In this document: positions 7,464 to 15,502 of the stretch, one piece after another | Position numbering within the stretch: the first letter of the stretch is position 1 | Layout of the letters: each line of letters opens with the position of its first letter | Assembly: GCF_014127485.1 (NCBI RefSeq) | Contig: NZ_CP059903.1 | Coordinates: 2,294,001 to 2,358,000, forward strand | Direction: 5' to 3' | From: Nocardioides dongkuii | GTDB lineage: Bacteria > Actinomycetota > Actinomycetes > Propionibacteriales > Nocardioidaceae | DNA: 64,000 nt | Notes under the pieces: model-generated | Told to the model about the DNA's origin: nothing | Seen by the model: the letters and a program-made list of their open reading frames with translations, nothing else | Database searches by the model: none | Translations under genes and position numbers: made by a program

Positions 7464-8810
7464 GTGTCGACGTCCTCCGAAGTTGAGAGCGGGCTTCAGG
7501 CCGTCTCCTACCCGGTCGGCGCCGGGCCAGCCGCCACCGCCCTGGCCGCCACGCTCCTGACTGACGCCCACGACATCGCGTCCTCGGTCGAGCAGGTCGT
7601 CGGACTGCTGTCGACTCAGGCGGGCATTGACGGCGTCACCGTCGCGTTGACGAGCGCGGCACCAGAGCGCACGGAAGGGTGGGTCCCGCTCGGCAAGCGC
7701 GCGTGGCTCCGCGAGTGGACCGCCCCCGGCGCGAGCTGCTCCGTGGCACCTCCCGAAGGCGCGGGACCCGACCAAGCCCTCTCGCTCCCCTGGCTCTCGC
7801 AGCACGCGCGTGAGGACGTGGTCGTCGTCAGCGACACCGCTCGACTTCCGACCGAAGCCAACCAGGACCGGGAGGAGCTGATGGGCTGCAACGTCCGCGC
7901 GCTCGTCTCCCGGTCGATCGTGCGCGACGGCGTCCTCTTCGGCAGCCTCGGGCTCGCCCGGGAGGAGCCGGGACCCTGGCCCGCGTCGTACGTCGCGGAT
8001 GTCCGGTTGCTGAGCGCCGTCCTCGCCTCCCGGATGACCGAGGAGCTGGGCCAGCTCGCGCTGGTGGAAGCGATCAACCGCGGCGACTCCGCGCACGAGA
8101 GCAAGGAGCACTTCTTCGCGGCCGTCGGCCACGAGCTGCGGACGCCGATCACCGCCATCCTGGGGATGGCAGAGCTCCTAGGGGACGACGCTCGTGATCG
8201 GACGAGCACGGACACGACCGGGTACGCCGCCTCCGTGGCGCACGACGCCGACATCGTGCTGCGCGCCGCTGAGCAGCTGCACGCGGTGGTGGAGGACCTG
8301 CTCGGGACCGGCGAGGAGCTCGGCGGGGGCGCGGAGACGCAGGCGGTCGACGTCGCCGACGCCCTGGCGGACGTCGTGCACTGGCTGCGTACGCCGGCCC
8401 TCACTGCCCGGGTCACCGTCGAGACCGCGGTCCCTCCCGGCACGATCGTCCGCACCACCCCGGCGGCGCTGCGCCAGATCCTCACCAACCTCGTCGGCAA
8501 CGCGATCACCCACCACCGGGAGGGTGGCACGGTGCGCGTCACCACCACCCGGGCCGTCGACGAGCTCGGCCGGCCACGGGTGCGGATCGGCGTGCGCGAC
8601 GACGGACCCGGGCTGACCGCCGAGCAGCAGAACGAGGTGTTCCGGCCGTTCGTGCGGTTCGCCGGTCCGGGCATCCGCGGCACCGGGCTCGGCCTTCCCC
8701 TGTCCCGCTCCCTCGCCGAGCGCGACGGTGGGTTCATGGGGGTCGAGTCGACGCCCGGCGTCGGCTCGGTGTTCTGGGTCGACCTCGCCCTGGCCGAGCA
8801 GGACGCCTAG
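7464..8810 (+). CDS. GAF-domain sensor histidine kinase, soluble
   Basis: A 448-residue kinase without membrane helices. Residues ~30-195 look like a GAF-type sensory domain, followed by a HisKA segment with the phospho-acceptor His223 (VGHELRTPITAILG) and an ATP-binding domain with an N box (NLVGNAITHH), G1 (DDGPGL) and G2 (GTGLGLPL). It senses an internal cue and phosphorylates a receiver, plausibly the one at 5763. The GTG start follows a TAGGGT box (7451-7456) by seven bases with no ribosome site, so a leaderless transcript starting at the end of the P450 gene is possible. The stop touches the stop of the convergent next gene. Confidence 0.92.
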   Translation: MSTSSEVESGLQAVSYPVGAGPAATALAATLLTDAHDIASSVEQVVGLLSTQAGIDGVTVALTSAAPERTEGWVPLGKRAWLREWTAPGASCSVAPPEGAGPDQALSLPWLSQHAREDVVVVSDTARLPTEANQDREELMGCNVRALVSRSIVRDGVLFGSLGLAREEPGPWPASYVADVRLLSAVLASRMTEELGQLALVEAINRGDSAHESKEHFFAAVGHELRTPITAILGMAELLGDDARDRTSTDTTGYAASVAHDADIVLRAAEQLHAVVEDLLGTGEELGGGAETQAVDVADALADVVHWLRTPALTARVTVETAVPPGTIVRTTPAALRQILTNLVGNAITHHREGGTVRVTTTRAVDELGRPRVRIGVRDDGPGLTAEQQNEVFRPFVRFAGPGIRGTGLGLPLSRSLAERDGGFMGVESTPGVGSVFWVDLALAEQDA

Positions 8811-9731
8811 CTAGCCGCGTCCCTGCATCAGTGCCTCCACCTGAGGCAGCTGGCGCTGCAGCGCCCGCAGGTGCGGCGCCACGGCGGGGTGGCGGAACTT
8901 GCCCGCGAGCGCGCCCTCACCCCCGGCGACCCGCGCCAGTGCCCACTCCGCGTGGTTGAGTGCCGTGAGGACGGCGGTGACCCGGGCGCCCTGGGCGACC
9001 TCCTCCCGCGTCGCGACGCCGGCGGGCAACCCCATCAGGTAGGCCTCGAGGAGCGGCTCGAACGCCTCACGCGCCGACAGCATGAAGTACCCGAGGTCGG
9101 CCCCCACGGGGCCGTGCCCGAGCATCCCCCAGTCGATGGCCACCACGTCGTCACCGACGCGGCCGGGCAGGTTGGCCGGCACCGGGTCGCCGTGCTGAGC
9201 CACCTGGGCCAGGCCGTCGAGCTCGTCGAGCAACGCTGTACGCCGTCCCCACAGGTGGTCCGCCACGTCGGCGACGGTGGTCCGGGAGAGCGTCCGCCAG
9301 CCACCGCGGTGCTCCACCCGCCGCATCCGGTCGCGCAGCTGGTCGCGCGCGAGCCACCGCACCCCGCCGAGGTCGACGCCGGCGAAGCGGCCCAGCGCGT
9401 TCGCGCCGAAGAGCCCGCTGGACGCGGCGTCCTCGACCCACTCCTGGGTGAGCGTGATCCCCTCACCGTCCTCCTCCACCGCGGTGACGGGTGCTCGCAG
9501 CCCCGGCGTACGGTCGACCAGGCAGGTGGTGGCGACGTCGGCCGCACGCCGCCAGTAGGCGAAGTGGCGGGGATCGCTGAGCTCGGCCGGGTCGTCCTCG
9601 CCGGGCGCCGCGAGCCGTTTGACGACGACCGGCTGGTGGCCGATGACGGTGCGCCACACCCCGAGGGTGGAGGTGCCGGTGCCACCCGGGAGCGGGTGCC
9701 AGCCGGGCTCGGGCTGCCACATGAGGCTCAT
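8811..9731 (-). CDS. Aminoglycoside-phosphotransferase-fold (APH) family protein
   Basis: A 306-residue protein of the APH/choline-kinase fold. The catalytic loop HGDPVPANLPG (HxDxxxxN) and the metal-binding IDWGMLG (DxG-like) are present, with an upstream VVVKRL strand for the ATP-binding Lys. Such proteins phosphorylate small hydroxylated molecules, not only aminoglycosides; nothing here points to antibiotic resistance. The start could also be the second Met at codon 4. No Shine-Dalgarno box is obvious. The gene is convergent with the histidine kinase gene with no bases between them. Confidence 0.8.
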   Translation of the reverse strand: MSLMWQPEPGWHPLPGGTGTSTLGVWRTVIGHQPVVVKRLAAPGEDDPAELSDPRHFAYWRRAADVATTCLVDRTPGLRAPVTAVEEDGEGITLTQEWVEDAASSGLFGANALGRFAGVDLGGVRWLARDQLRDRMRRVEHRGGWRTLSRTTVADVADHLWGRRTALLDELDGLAQVAQHGDPVPANLPGRVGDDVVAIDWGMLGHGPVGADLGYFMLSAREAFEPLLEAYLMGLPAGVATREEVAQGARVTAVLTALNHAEWALARVAGGEGALAGKFRHPAVAPHLRALQRQLPQVEALMQGRG

Positions 9732-9770
9732 GGTGGCAGAACCGGGGCCGGATCCCGGTGAGGTGAGCCT

Positions 9771-10283
9771 TCAGCTGCGCGGCGGCAGCCGGTGCAGGAC
9801 GACGTCGGTGAGGGCGCCCTCCGCCGCTGTCGCGGTCAGGTAGGTGCACGCCGGCTGCCGGCGCCGGTCCGTGGGCGAGCCCGGGTTGAGCAGCCGGAGG
9901 CCGGTCGCGGTGACGGTGTCCCACGGGATGTGGCTGTGCCCGAAGACCAGCACGTCGACGTCGTCGTACGCCGCGGAGCAGCGCGCCTCGCGGCCCTTCG
10001 CGTCACCGGTCTCGTGGACGACGGCGAACCGCACGCCGCCGAGCGCGACCCGCGCCACCTCCGGGAGCCGGTCACGGAGCGCCCGCCCGTCGTTGTTGCC
10101 CCAGCACGCCACGAGCCGGGCGCTGCGCGCCTCCAGCACGTCGAGCAGGGACACGTCGACCCAGTCGCCCGCGTGCAGCACGACGTCCGCGCTCTCGACG
10201 GCCGCCCACAGCTGCGGCGGCAGGTCGCGGGCGCGCTTCGGGACGTGCGTGTCCGCCATGATCACGATCCGGACGGCGGTCAC
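9771..10283 (-). CDS. YfcE/MJ0936-type metallophosphoesterase
   Basis: A 170-residue calcineurin-like phosphoesterase. The five metal motifs are all visible: DTH (Asp11, His13), GD (Asp40), GNND (residues 62-65), His90 (VVHETGD) and GHSH (His116, His118), ending with the NPGS phrase of this subfamily. It should hydrolyse phosphodiesters with two metal ions in the cytoplasm; the natural substrate is unknown. The GTG start at 10283 overlaps the TGA of the preceding release-factor gene (GTGA), so the two are translationally coupled. Confidence 0.88.
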   Translation of the reverse strand: MTAVRIVIMADTHVPKRARDLPPQLWAAVESADVVLHAGDWVDVSLLDVLEARSARLVACWGNNDGRALRDRLPEVARVALGGVRFAVVHETGDAKGREARCSAAYDDVDVLVFGHSHIPWDTVTATGLRLLNPGSPTDRRRQPACTYLTATAAEGALTDVVLHRLPPRS

Positions 10284-10897
10284 GAGGCGTCCGCGTTCGT
10301 CACGACGACCTGCACCGAGCAGGCGTCGACGAGGGCCTGCTCGAGCACCGCGCGCCGCGGGTCGGGGACCGGGAGCCACGGGTCGAGGACGGCGAGGTGC
10401 CGCAGCCGCGGGTCCTCGAGGACCTCCTCGACCGCCGGCCGGTCGCCGCCGGCCACGACCGGTCCGCGCAGCCCCTCGAGCAGCCGCGCCGCGTGGTCGG
10501 CGGCCGCCTCGTAGGCCTGCCGGGCCTGGTTGTCGCGCCGTCGGGCGAACCGCTGCTGGCTCTGCCCGCCAGCCTTCGTGCGCCCCTGGACGTGCCGCTG
10601 GCCGACCTTGGACGCCACGGTCTGCACCCCCGCCAGCCGGGCCACCGCGAAGCCGCCCTTGCGGACCAGCAGCAGGCCCCAGTCCCCCGGCGCGACCACC
10701 CCCGCCGCGAAGCCCGCGGCGTCCGGCAGCCCGTCGTACGCCGCGGCGAAGGGCAGCCGGGCCGTGAACGTCGAGCCGTCATCCGCCGCGCCCGCCAGGG
10801 CTCCGTCGACGACCGTCAGCCCGGTCTCCCCGTGGCGGCCGCGGAAGTTGAGGACCCAGCGCTCGAAGCGGGCTGCCGGCACCAGGACGCTCGTCAC
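10280..10897 (-). CDS. acVLRF1-type peptidyl-tRNA hydrolase (ribosome rescue)
   Basis: A 205-residue member of the actinobacterial Vms1-like release factor 1 family, within the VLRF1/eRF1 domain superfamily. Residues 110-124 form the GGQSQQRFARRRDNQ loop, the equivalent of the GGQ loop that releases the nascent chain from tRNA on a stalled 50S subunit. It has no zinc or ankyrin additions, as expected for the bacterial form. The start is GTG at 10897. It forms a coupled two-gene unit with the metallophosphoesterase. The rescue role is inferred from family knowledge. Confidence 0.82.
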   Translation of the reverse strand: MTSVLVPAARFERWVLNFRGRHGETGLTVVDGALAGAADDGSTFTARLPFAAAYDGLPDAAGFAAGVVAPGDWGLLLVRKGGFAVARLAGVQTVASKVGQRHVQGRTKAGGQSQQRFARRRDNQARQAYEAAADHAARLLEGLRGPVVAGGDRPAVEEVLEDPRLRHLAVLDPWLPVPDPRRAVLEQALVDACSVQVVVTNADAS

Positions 10898-11057
10898 CGG
10901 AGCAGTCCATCACAGGGCGATCTTGGCGCACGCGCGCCTCTCGCTTCCGTGCACCGACTCAGGTCTCGGCACGCCCGTCGCGGGTTCGCAAGCTCACCCG
11001 CGGGCTTGCTCGACCTCTTCGGGTCACTGCCCCGCTCGTACCTCGCGCGGCAGTGCC

Positions 11058-11438
11058 TCAGACATTAAATCCGAGGGCTCGGAGCTGCTCGCGGCCGTCC
11101 GGGGTGATCTTGTCCGGGCCCCACGGCGGCATCCAGACCCAGTTGATCGCGACGTCGTTGACCAGGCCCTCGAGCGCGCTCTCGGTCTGGTCGGTGATCA
11201 CGTCGGTCAGCGGGCAGGCAGCCGAGGTGAGGGTCATGTCGATCACGAGGTTGCTGGACTCGTCGAGGTGCAGGTCGTAGACGAGGCCGAGGTCGACGAC
11301 GTTGATGCCGAGCTCGGGGTCGACGACGTCCTTCATCGCCTCGGTGACGTCCTCGACCGAGACGGTCGCGGTGCCCCCGCCGGTGGCCTCGGGGACGTCG
11401 GGCAGGTCGCTGTGGTCGATCAGTGGGGCATCAGTCAT
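11058..11438 (-). CDS. sufT: SufT/DUF59 Fe-S assembly accessory factor
   Basis: A 126-residue MIP18/DUF59 (PaaD-like) protein with the conserved DPELGINVVDLGLVYDL stretch and Cys75 in TSAACPLTD, the presumed cluster-handling residue. A low-complexity N-terminus of about 25 residues is added to the core. SufT proteins help to mature Fe-S proteins downstream of the SUF scaffold. Its ATG overlaps the end of sufU by eight bases. It is the last gene of the SUF operon. Confidence 0.92.
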   Translation of the reverse strand: MTDAPLIDHSDLPDVPEATGGGTATVSVEDVTEAMKDVVDPELGINVVDLGLVYDLHLDESSNLVIDMTLTSAACPLTDVITDQTESALEGLVNDVAINWVWMPPWGPDKITPDGREQLRALGFNV

Positions 11439-11898
11439 GGGATGTCTCCTTCTCTGCCGGCGAACCGGCCTGCAACGTGGCGTCCTTCCAGGCCATCCAC
11501 GACAAAAGTGCGCACTTGACCCGGGCTGGGAAGCGCGCGACGCCCGCGAACGCGATGCCGTCCTCGAGGACGTCCTCGTCGGGCTCCACGGTGCCCTTCC
11601 CCTGCATGAGGGTCAGGAACTGCTCGTGGATCGCCATCGCCTCCCCGACCGGCTTGCCGATGACCAGGTCGGCCATCACCGAGGTCGAGGCCTGCGAGAT
11701 CGAGCAGCCGACGGCGTCGTACGACACGTCCTCGACCCGGCCGTCGGCGACGTGGACGCGCAGCGTCACCTCGTCGCCGCAGGTCGGGTTGACGTGGTGC
11801 ACCTCGGCCTCGTAGGGGTCGCGGAGGCCGCGGTGGAGGGGGTTCTTGTAGTGGTCCAGGATGATCTCCTGGTACAGCGCGTCGAGGTCCTGGCTCAT
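11431..11898 (-). CDS. sufU: SufU zinc-dependent sulfurtransferase
   Basis: A 155-residue SufU, which accepts persulfide sulfur from SufS and passes it to the SufBCD scaffold. Zinc ligands are visible at Cys40 and Asp42 (NPTCGDEV), Cys65 (AVGCSIS) and Cys129 (ARVKCALL). The ~20-residue insertion before the last Cys distinguishes SufU from IscU. The ATG at 11898 overlaps the sufS stop by four bases. Confidence 0.95.
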   Translation of the reverse strand: MSQDLDALYQEIILDHYKNPLHRGLRDPYEAEVHHVNPTCGDEVTLRVHVADGRVEDVSYDAVGCSISQASTSVMADLVIGKPVGEAMAIHEQFLTLMQGKGTVEPDEDVLEDGIAFAGVARFPARVKCALLSWMAWKDATLQAGSPAEKETSHD

Positions 11899-13172
11899 CG
11901 CTGGCCCACCTTGAAGTAGGAACGGGTGTACTCGAGGCCCTCGACGAGCGCGTCGATCTCGGCCGGCGTCGTGTAGAGGTACGACGACATCCGGGTCGTG
12001 CTCTGGACGCCGAAGCGGGCGTGCGCAGGCCGGGCGCAGTGGTGACCGGCGCGCACCGCGATGCCGCGCGAGTCGAGCACCTGGGCGACGTCGTGCGGGT
12101 GCACGCCGTCGATCTCGAAGGCGATCGCCCCGCCGCGGTCGGCGGCGTCCAGCGGGCCGAGCACGCGCAGGCCGGGGATCGTGGCCAGGCCCTCGAGCGC
12201 GTACGCCGTGATCGCCTGCTCGTGGCGGTGGATCGCGTCCATGCCGATGTGCGAGAGGTAGTCGACCGCGGCGCCGAGGCCGACGGCCTCGACGATCGGC
12301 GGGGTGCCGGCCTCGAACTTGTGCGGGATCGACGCGTACGTCGAGCGCTCCATCCGGACGGTTTCGATCATCTCGCCGCCGCCGAGGAACGGCGGCAGCT
12401 GGTCGAGCACCTCGCGCTTGCCCCACAGCACGCCGATGCCGGTGGGCCCGACGACCTTGTGGCCGGTGAAGACCACCACGTCGGCGCCCGAGGCGACGAC
12501 GTCGACGGGCAGCTGCGGCGCGGCCTGCGAGGCGTCGAGGACGACGAGCGCCCCGACCTCGTGGGCGCGCCGGGCGATGTCGGCGACCGGGTTGATGGTG
12601 CCGAGCATGTTGGAGACCCAGGTCAGCGTGACGACCTTGGTGCGCACGGTGATCAGCTCGTCGATGTTCGACAGGTCCAGCCGGCCGTCGTCCGTGAGCC
12701 CGAACCAGCGCAGCGTGGCGCCGGTGCGCTCGGTGAGCAGCTGCCACGGGACGATGTTGGAGTGGTGCTCCATCTCGGTGGTGACCACCACGTCGCCCTC
12801 GCCGAGCGCGAGGTCGCCGCGGGCCCAGGCCAGCGTGTTCGCCACCAGGTTCAGCGCCTCGGAGGCGTTCTTGGTGAAGATCACCTCGTCGCGGCTGGGG
12901 GCGTGCAGGAACGTCGCGACCTTGTCGCGCGCCGCCTCGAACGCCTCGGACGACTCGGCCCCGAGCTGGTGCATCGCGCGCGCGACGTTCGCGTTGTGCC
13001 GCTCGAGGTGGTCGACCATCGTGTCGATGACGACCTGCGGCTTCTGCGAGGTGTTGGCGCTGTCCAGGTAGACCAGCGGCAGGCCGCCCGCGAGCGTCCG
13101 ACCGAGGATCGGGAAGTCGTCCCGGATCACCTCCAGCTCGGGGAGGAGACCCGCCAGCTGGGTCTGGGTCAT
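11895..13172 (-). CDS. sufS: SufS cysteine desulfurase
   Basis: A 425-residue group II cysteine desulfurase using pyridoxal phosphate to take sulfur from cysteine. The PLP-lysine lies in TGHKVVGPTG (near residue 236) and the persulfide-carrying cysteine in RAGHHCARP (near 378). The short loop around that Cys is typical of the SufU-dependent enzymes. The ATG start at 13172 lies directly after the sufC stop, and the stop overlaps sufU. Confidence 0.96.
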   Translation of the reverse strand: MTQTQLAGLLPELEVIRDDFPILGRTLAGGLPLVYLDSANTSQKPQVVIDTMVDHLERHNANVARAMHQLGAESSEAFEAARDKVATFLHAPSRDEVIFTKNASEALNLVANTLAWARGDLALGEGDVVVTTEMEHHSNIVPWQLLTERTGATLRWFGLTDDGRLDLSNIDELITVRTKVVTLTWVSNMLGTINPVADIARRAHEVGALVVLDASQAAPQLPVDVVASGADVVVFTGHKVVGPTGIGVLWGKREVLDQLPPFLGGGEMIETVRMERSTYASIPHKFEAGTPPIVEAVGLGAAVDYLSHIGMDAIHRHEQAITAYALEGLATIPGLRVLGPLDAADRGGAIAFEIDGVHPHDVAQVLDSRGIAVRAGHHCARPAHARFGVQSTTRMSSYLYTTPAEIDALVEGLEYTRSYFKVGQR

Positions 13173-13173
13173 C

Positions 13174-13932
13174 TCAGACGCCGGCCTTGAGGTACTTGTC
13201 GTAGCCCTCGGCCTCGAGCTGCTCGGCGAGCTCGGCGCCGCCCTGCTCGGCGATCTTGCCGTCGACGAAGACGTGCACGAAGTCGGGCTCGATGTAGCGC
13301 AGGATCCGGGTGTAGTGCGTGATCAGCAGGACGCCCTTGCCCTCCTGGTGGCGGAACCGGTTGACGCCCTCGGAGACGATCTTGAGCGCGTCGATGTCGA
13401 GGCCGGAGTCGGTCTCGTCGAGGATCGCGACCTTCGGGTCGAGCAGCTCGAGCTGGGCGATCTCGTGGCGCTTCTTCTCACCGCCGGAGAAGCCCTCGTT
13501 GACCGAGCGGGTGCCGAAGGTCGGGTCGAGGTTCAGCCGCTGGAGGGCGCCGTTGACGTCCTTGACCCAGGTGCGGAGCTTGGGCGCCTCGCCGTCGATG
13601 GCGGTCTTGGCGGTGCGCAGGAAGTTGGAGACCGAGACGCCGGGCACCTCGACGGGGTACTGCATCGCGAGGAACAGGCCGGCGCGGGCCCGCTCGTCGA
13701 CCGACATGGCCAGCACGTCCTCGCCGTCGAGCGTGACAGTGCCGCCGGTGACGTCGTACTTCGGGTGGCCCGCGATCGAGTAGGCCAGGGTCGACTTGCC
13801 GGAGCCGTTGGGCCCCATGATCGCGTGCGTCTCGCCGTCGCGGATGGTCAGCGTGACGCCCTTGAGGATCTCCTTGGGACCGTCGTCGGTCTTGACGGAC
13901 ACCTGCAGGTCCTTGATGACGAGCTCGCTCAT
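13174..13932 (-). CDS. sufC: SufC ATPase of the SufBCD scaffold
   Basis: A 252-residue ABC-type ATPase that drives conformational change of the SufB-SufD scaffold during cluster assembly. Walker A is GPNGSGKST, the signature is FSGGEKKR, and Walker B ends LDETDSGLD, where the T-D-S wording is characteristic of SufC. The ATG at 13932 overlaps the stop of the preceding ferredoxin gene by four bases. Confidence 0.96.
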   Translation of the reverse strand: MSELVIKDLQVSVKTDDGPKEILKGVTLTIRDGETHAIMGPNGSGKSTLAYSIAGHPKYDVTGGTVTLDGEDVLAMSVDERARAGLFLAMQYPVEVPGVSVSNFLRTAKTAIDGEAPKLRTWVKDVNGALQRLNLDPTFGTRSVNEGFSGGEKKRHEIAQLELLDPKVAILDETDSGLDIDALKIVSEGVNRFRHQEGKGVLLITHYTRILRYIEPDFVHVFVDGKIAEQGGAELAEQLEAEGYDKYLKAGV

Positions 13933-14276
13933 GCGGGGGTGACTCCGTTCAGGGTGGTGGTGGTGTCGACGTAGACAGCGCTGCCGTCGGCGTCGTCGCG
14001 GACCTGCACGGGGAAGGTCGCGACAGGTTCGGTGGCCGGGAGGCCGGTGGGCTTGCCGGTGCGGAGGTCGAAGCGGGAGCCGTGCAGCCAGCACTCGACG
14101 GCGCAGTCGGCGACCTCGCCCTCGCTGAGCGGCACGGCGGCGTGGCTGCACAGGTCGTGCAGCGCGAACACCTCGTCGCCGTCGCGGGCGACCGCGACCT
14201 CGAGGGAGCCGATCGTGACGCCGAGCGCCTCGTCGGTCGGGACGTCGGCGAGCGCGCAGGCTCGGACGAACGCCAT
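13929..14276 (-). CDS. Rieske-type ferredoxin subunit within the SUF operon
   Basis: A 115-residue protein of the non-heme iron oxygenase ferredoxin type. The two ligand pairs for a [2Fe-2S] Rieske cluster are clear: CSH and CWLH about 18 residues apart. It lies between sufD and sufC with four-base overlaps on the sufC side and a shared base with sufD, so it is an integral operon member, as in other actinobacteria. It probably gives electrons during cluster assembly; no partner oxygenase is nearby. Confidence 0.93.
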   Translation of the reverse strand: MAFVRACALADVPTDEALGVTIGSLEVAVARDGDEVFALHDLCSHAAVPLSEGEVADCAVECWLHGSRFDLRTGKPTGLPATEPVATFPVQVRDDADGSAVYVDTTTTLNGVTPA

Positions 14277-15454
14277 CAGTCCTCCCGCAGGACGTTCTTG
14301 GCGAGCTCGGCCTCGACCGTGGCGAGCAGCTGCTCCTCGACCTCGGGGATGCCGACCTTGCGGATCAGGTCGTTGAAGAAGCCGTGCACGACCAGGCGGC
14401 GGGCCTCCTTCTCGGAGACGCCGCGCGAGCGGAGGTAGAACAGCTGCTCGTCGTCGAACCGGGCGGTCGCCGACGCGTGGCCCGCGCCCTCGATCTCGCC
14501 GGTCTCGATCTCGAGGTTGGGCACCGAGTCGGCCTGGCAGCCGTCGGAGAGCACCAGGTTGCGGTTCTCCTCGTAGGTCTCGATGCCCTCGGCGACCTGG
14601 CGGATCAGCACGTTCCCGATCCAGACGGTGTGCGCGCCCTGGCCCTGCAGCGCGCCCTTGTAGACCACGTTGCTCTTGGTCTTCGGAGCGTTGTGGTCGG
14701 CGAAGAGCCGGTGCTCGAGGTGCTGGCCGGCGTCGGCGAAGTAGAGCCCGAGGAGCTCGGCCTCGCCGCCGGGGGCGGCGTACTCGACGTTGGCGTGCAT
14801 GCGGACGACGTCGCCGCCGAAGGACACCGCGGTGTGCCGGACCTTCGCGTCACGCCCGACCCGGATGCCATCACGGGCGAGGTGCACCGCGTCGTCGTCC
14901 CAGTCCTGCAGCGTGAGCACGTTGAGGTCGGCGCCGTCGCCGACCAGCACCGTGGTGATCGCGGAGTAGCGCGCCGACCCGGTGTGCGCCAGGACGACGG
15001 TCGCCCGCGAGAAGCGGCCGGCGCGGATGATCAGCCGGCTCCAGACCAGGTCGTCGGCCGACTCGCCGTGCAGGCGCACCACGATCGGCTCGTCGAGCTC
15101 GAGGTCGGCGGGCACGTCGATCAGCGCCACGCTGCCGGCCAGCTCCGCCGCCAGGGCGGAGGGCCGGTCGTTGGGGGCCAGCTCGCCGAGCGTGCGGGCC
15201 TCCTCGGTGCCGACGGTCGTCAGCGTGACGCCCTCGGGCAGCGAGGTCGTCCGGGTCAGCGTGGCGTCGGACGCCTCGCCGTCCAGGACTCCGCGGAGTC
15301 GCTTGAGCGGGGTGAACCGCCAGATCTCCTCCCGGCCGGTGGGCACCGGGTGGTCGGCGAGGTCGTACGACGGGGGCGGGTTCAGGTGGCTGACCACCGG
15401 AGCCTGCTCCAGGGCCGACTCCACGCTCTCGCGGGCAGCATCAGTCACGGTCAA
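14276..15454 (-). CDS. sufD: SufD scaffold subunit
   Basis: A 392-residue SufD with the right-handed beta-helix core shared with SufB; it partners SufB and SufC in the Fe-S scaffold. The C-terminal phrase SDGCQADSVPNLEIETGEIEGAGHASATAR contains the conserved His and is typical. The reading frame supports a TTG start at 15454 with GAGAAAG about ten bases before it; GTG at 15448 two codons later is an equal alternative. A short gap of 48 bases separates it from sufB. Confidence 0.94.
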   Translation of the reverse strand: MTVTDAARESVESALEQAPVVSHLNPPPSYDLADHPVPTGREEIWRFTPLKRLRGVLDGEASDATLTRTTSLPEGVTLTTVGTEEARTLGELAPNDRPSALAAELAGSVALIDVPADLELDEPIVVRLHGESADDLVWSRLIIRAGRFSRATVVLAHTGSARYSAITTVLVGDGADLNVLTLQDWDDDAVHLARDGIRVGRDAKVRHTAVSFGGDVVRMHANVEYAAPGGEAELLGLYFADAGQHLEHRLFADHNAPKTKSNVVYKGALQGQGAHTVWIGNVLIRQVAEGIETYEENRNLVLSDGCQADSVPNLEIETGEIEGAGHASATARFDDEQLFYLRSRGVSEKEARRLVVHGFFNDLIRKVGIPEVEEQLLATVEAELAKNVLRED

Positions 15455-15502
15455 AACGGGTTCGCTTTCTCAGGGTCGCGGTCGGACGGGGGCGTGGGCG
15501 GA

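Noticed and set aside
5763..8810. A Streptomyces-type conservon (cvn) cluster
   Set aside because: A P450 and a kinase are present, but the roadblock, DUF742 and small GTPase genes that define a conservon are absent, and the kinase is a GAF soluble type.
8811..9731. Aminoglycoside resistance gene
   Set aside because: The kinase fold is clear but none of the residues specific to aminoglycoside acceptors can be recognised, and this fold includes many other small-molecule kinases.
10898..11057. A small gene or structured RNA between the release factor and sufT
   Set aside because: No frame with a ribosome site and no convincing dyad was found. The 160 bases look like plain spacer.
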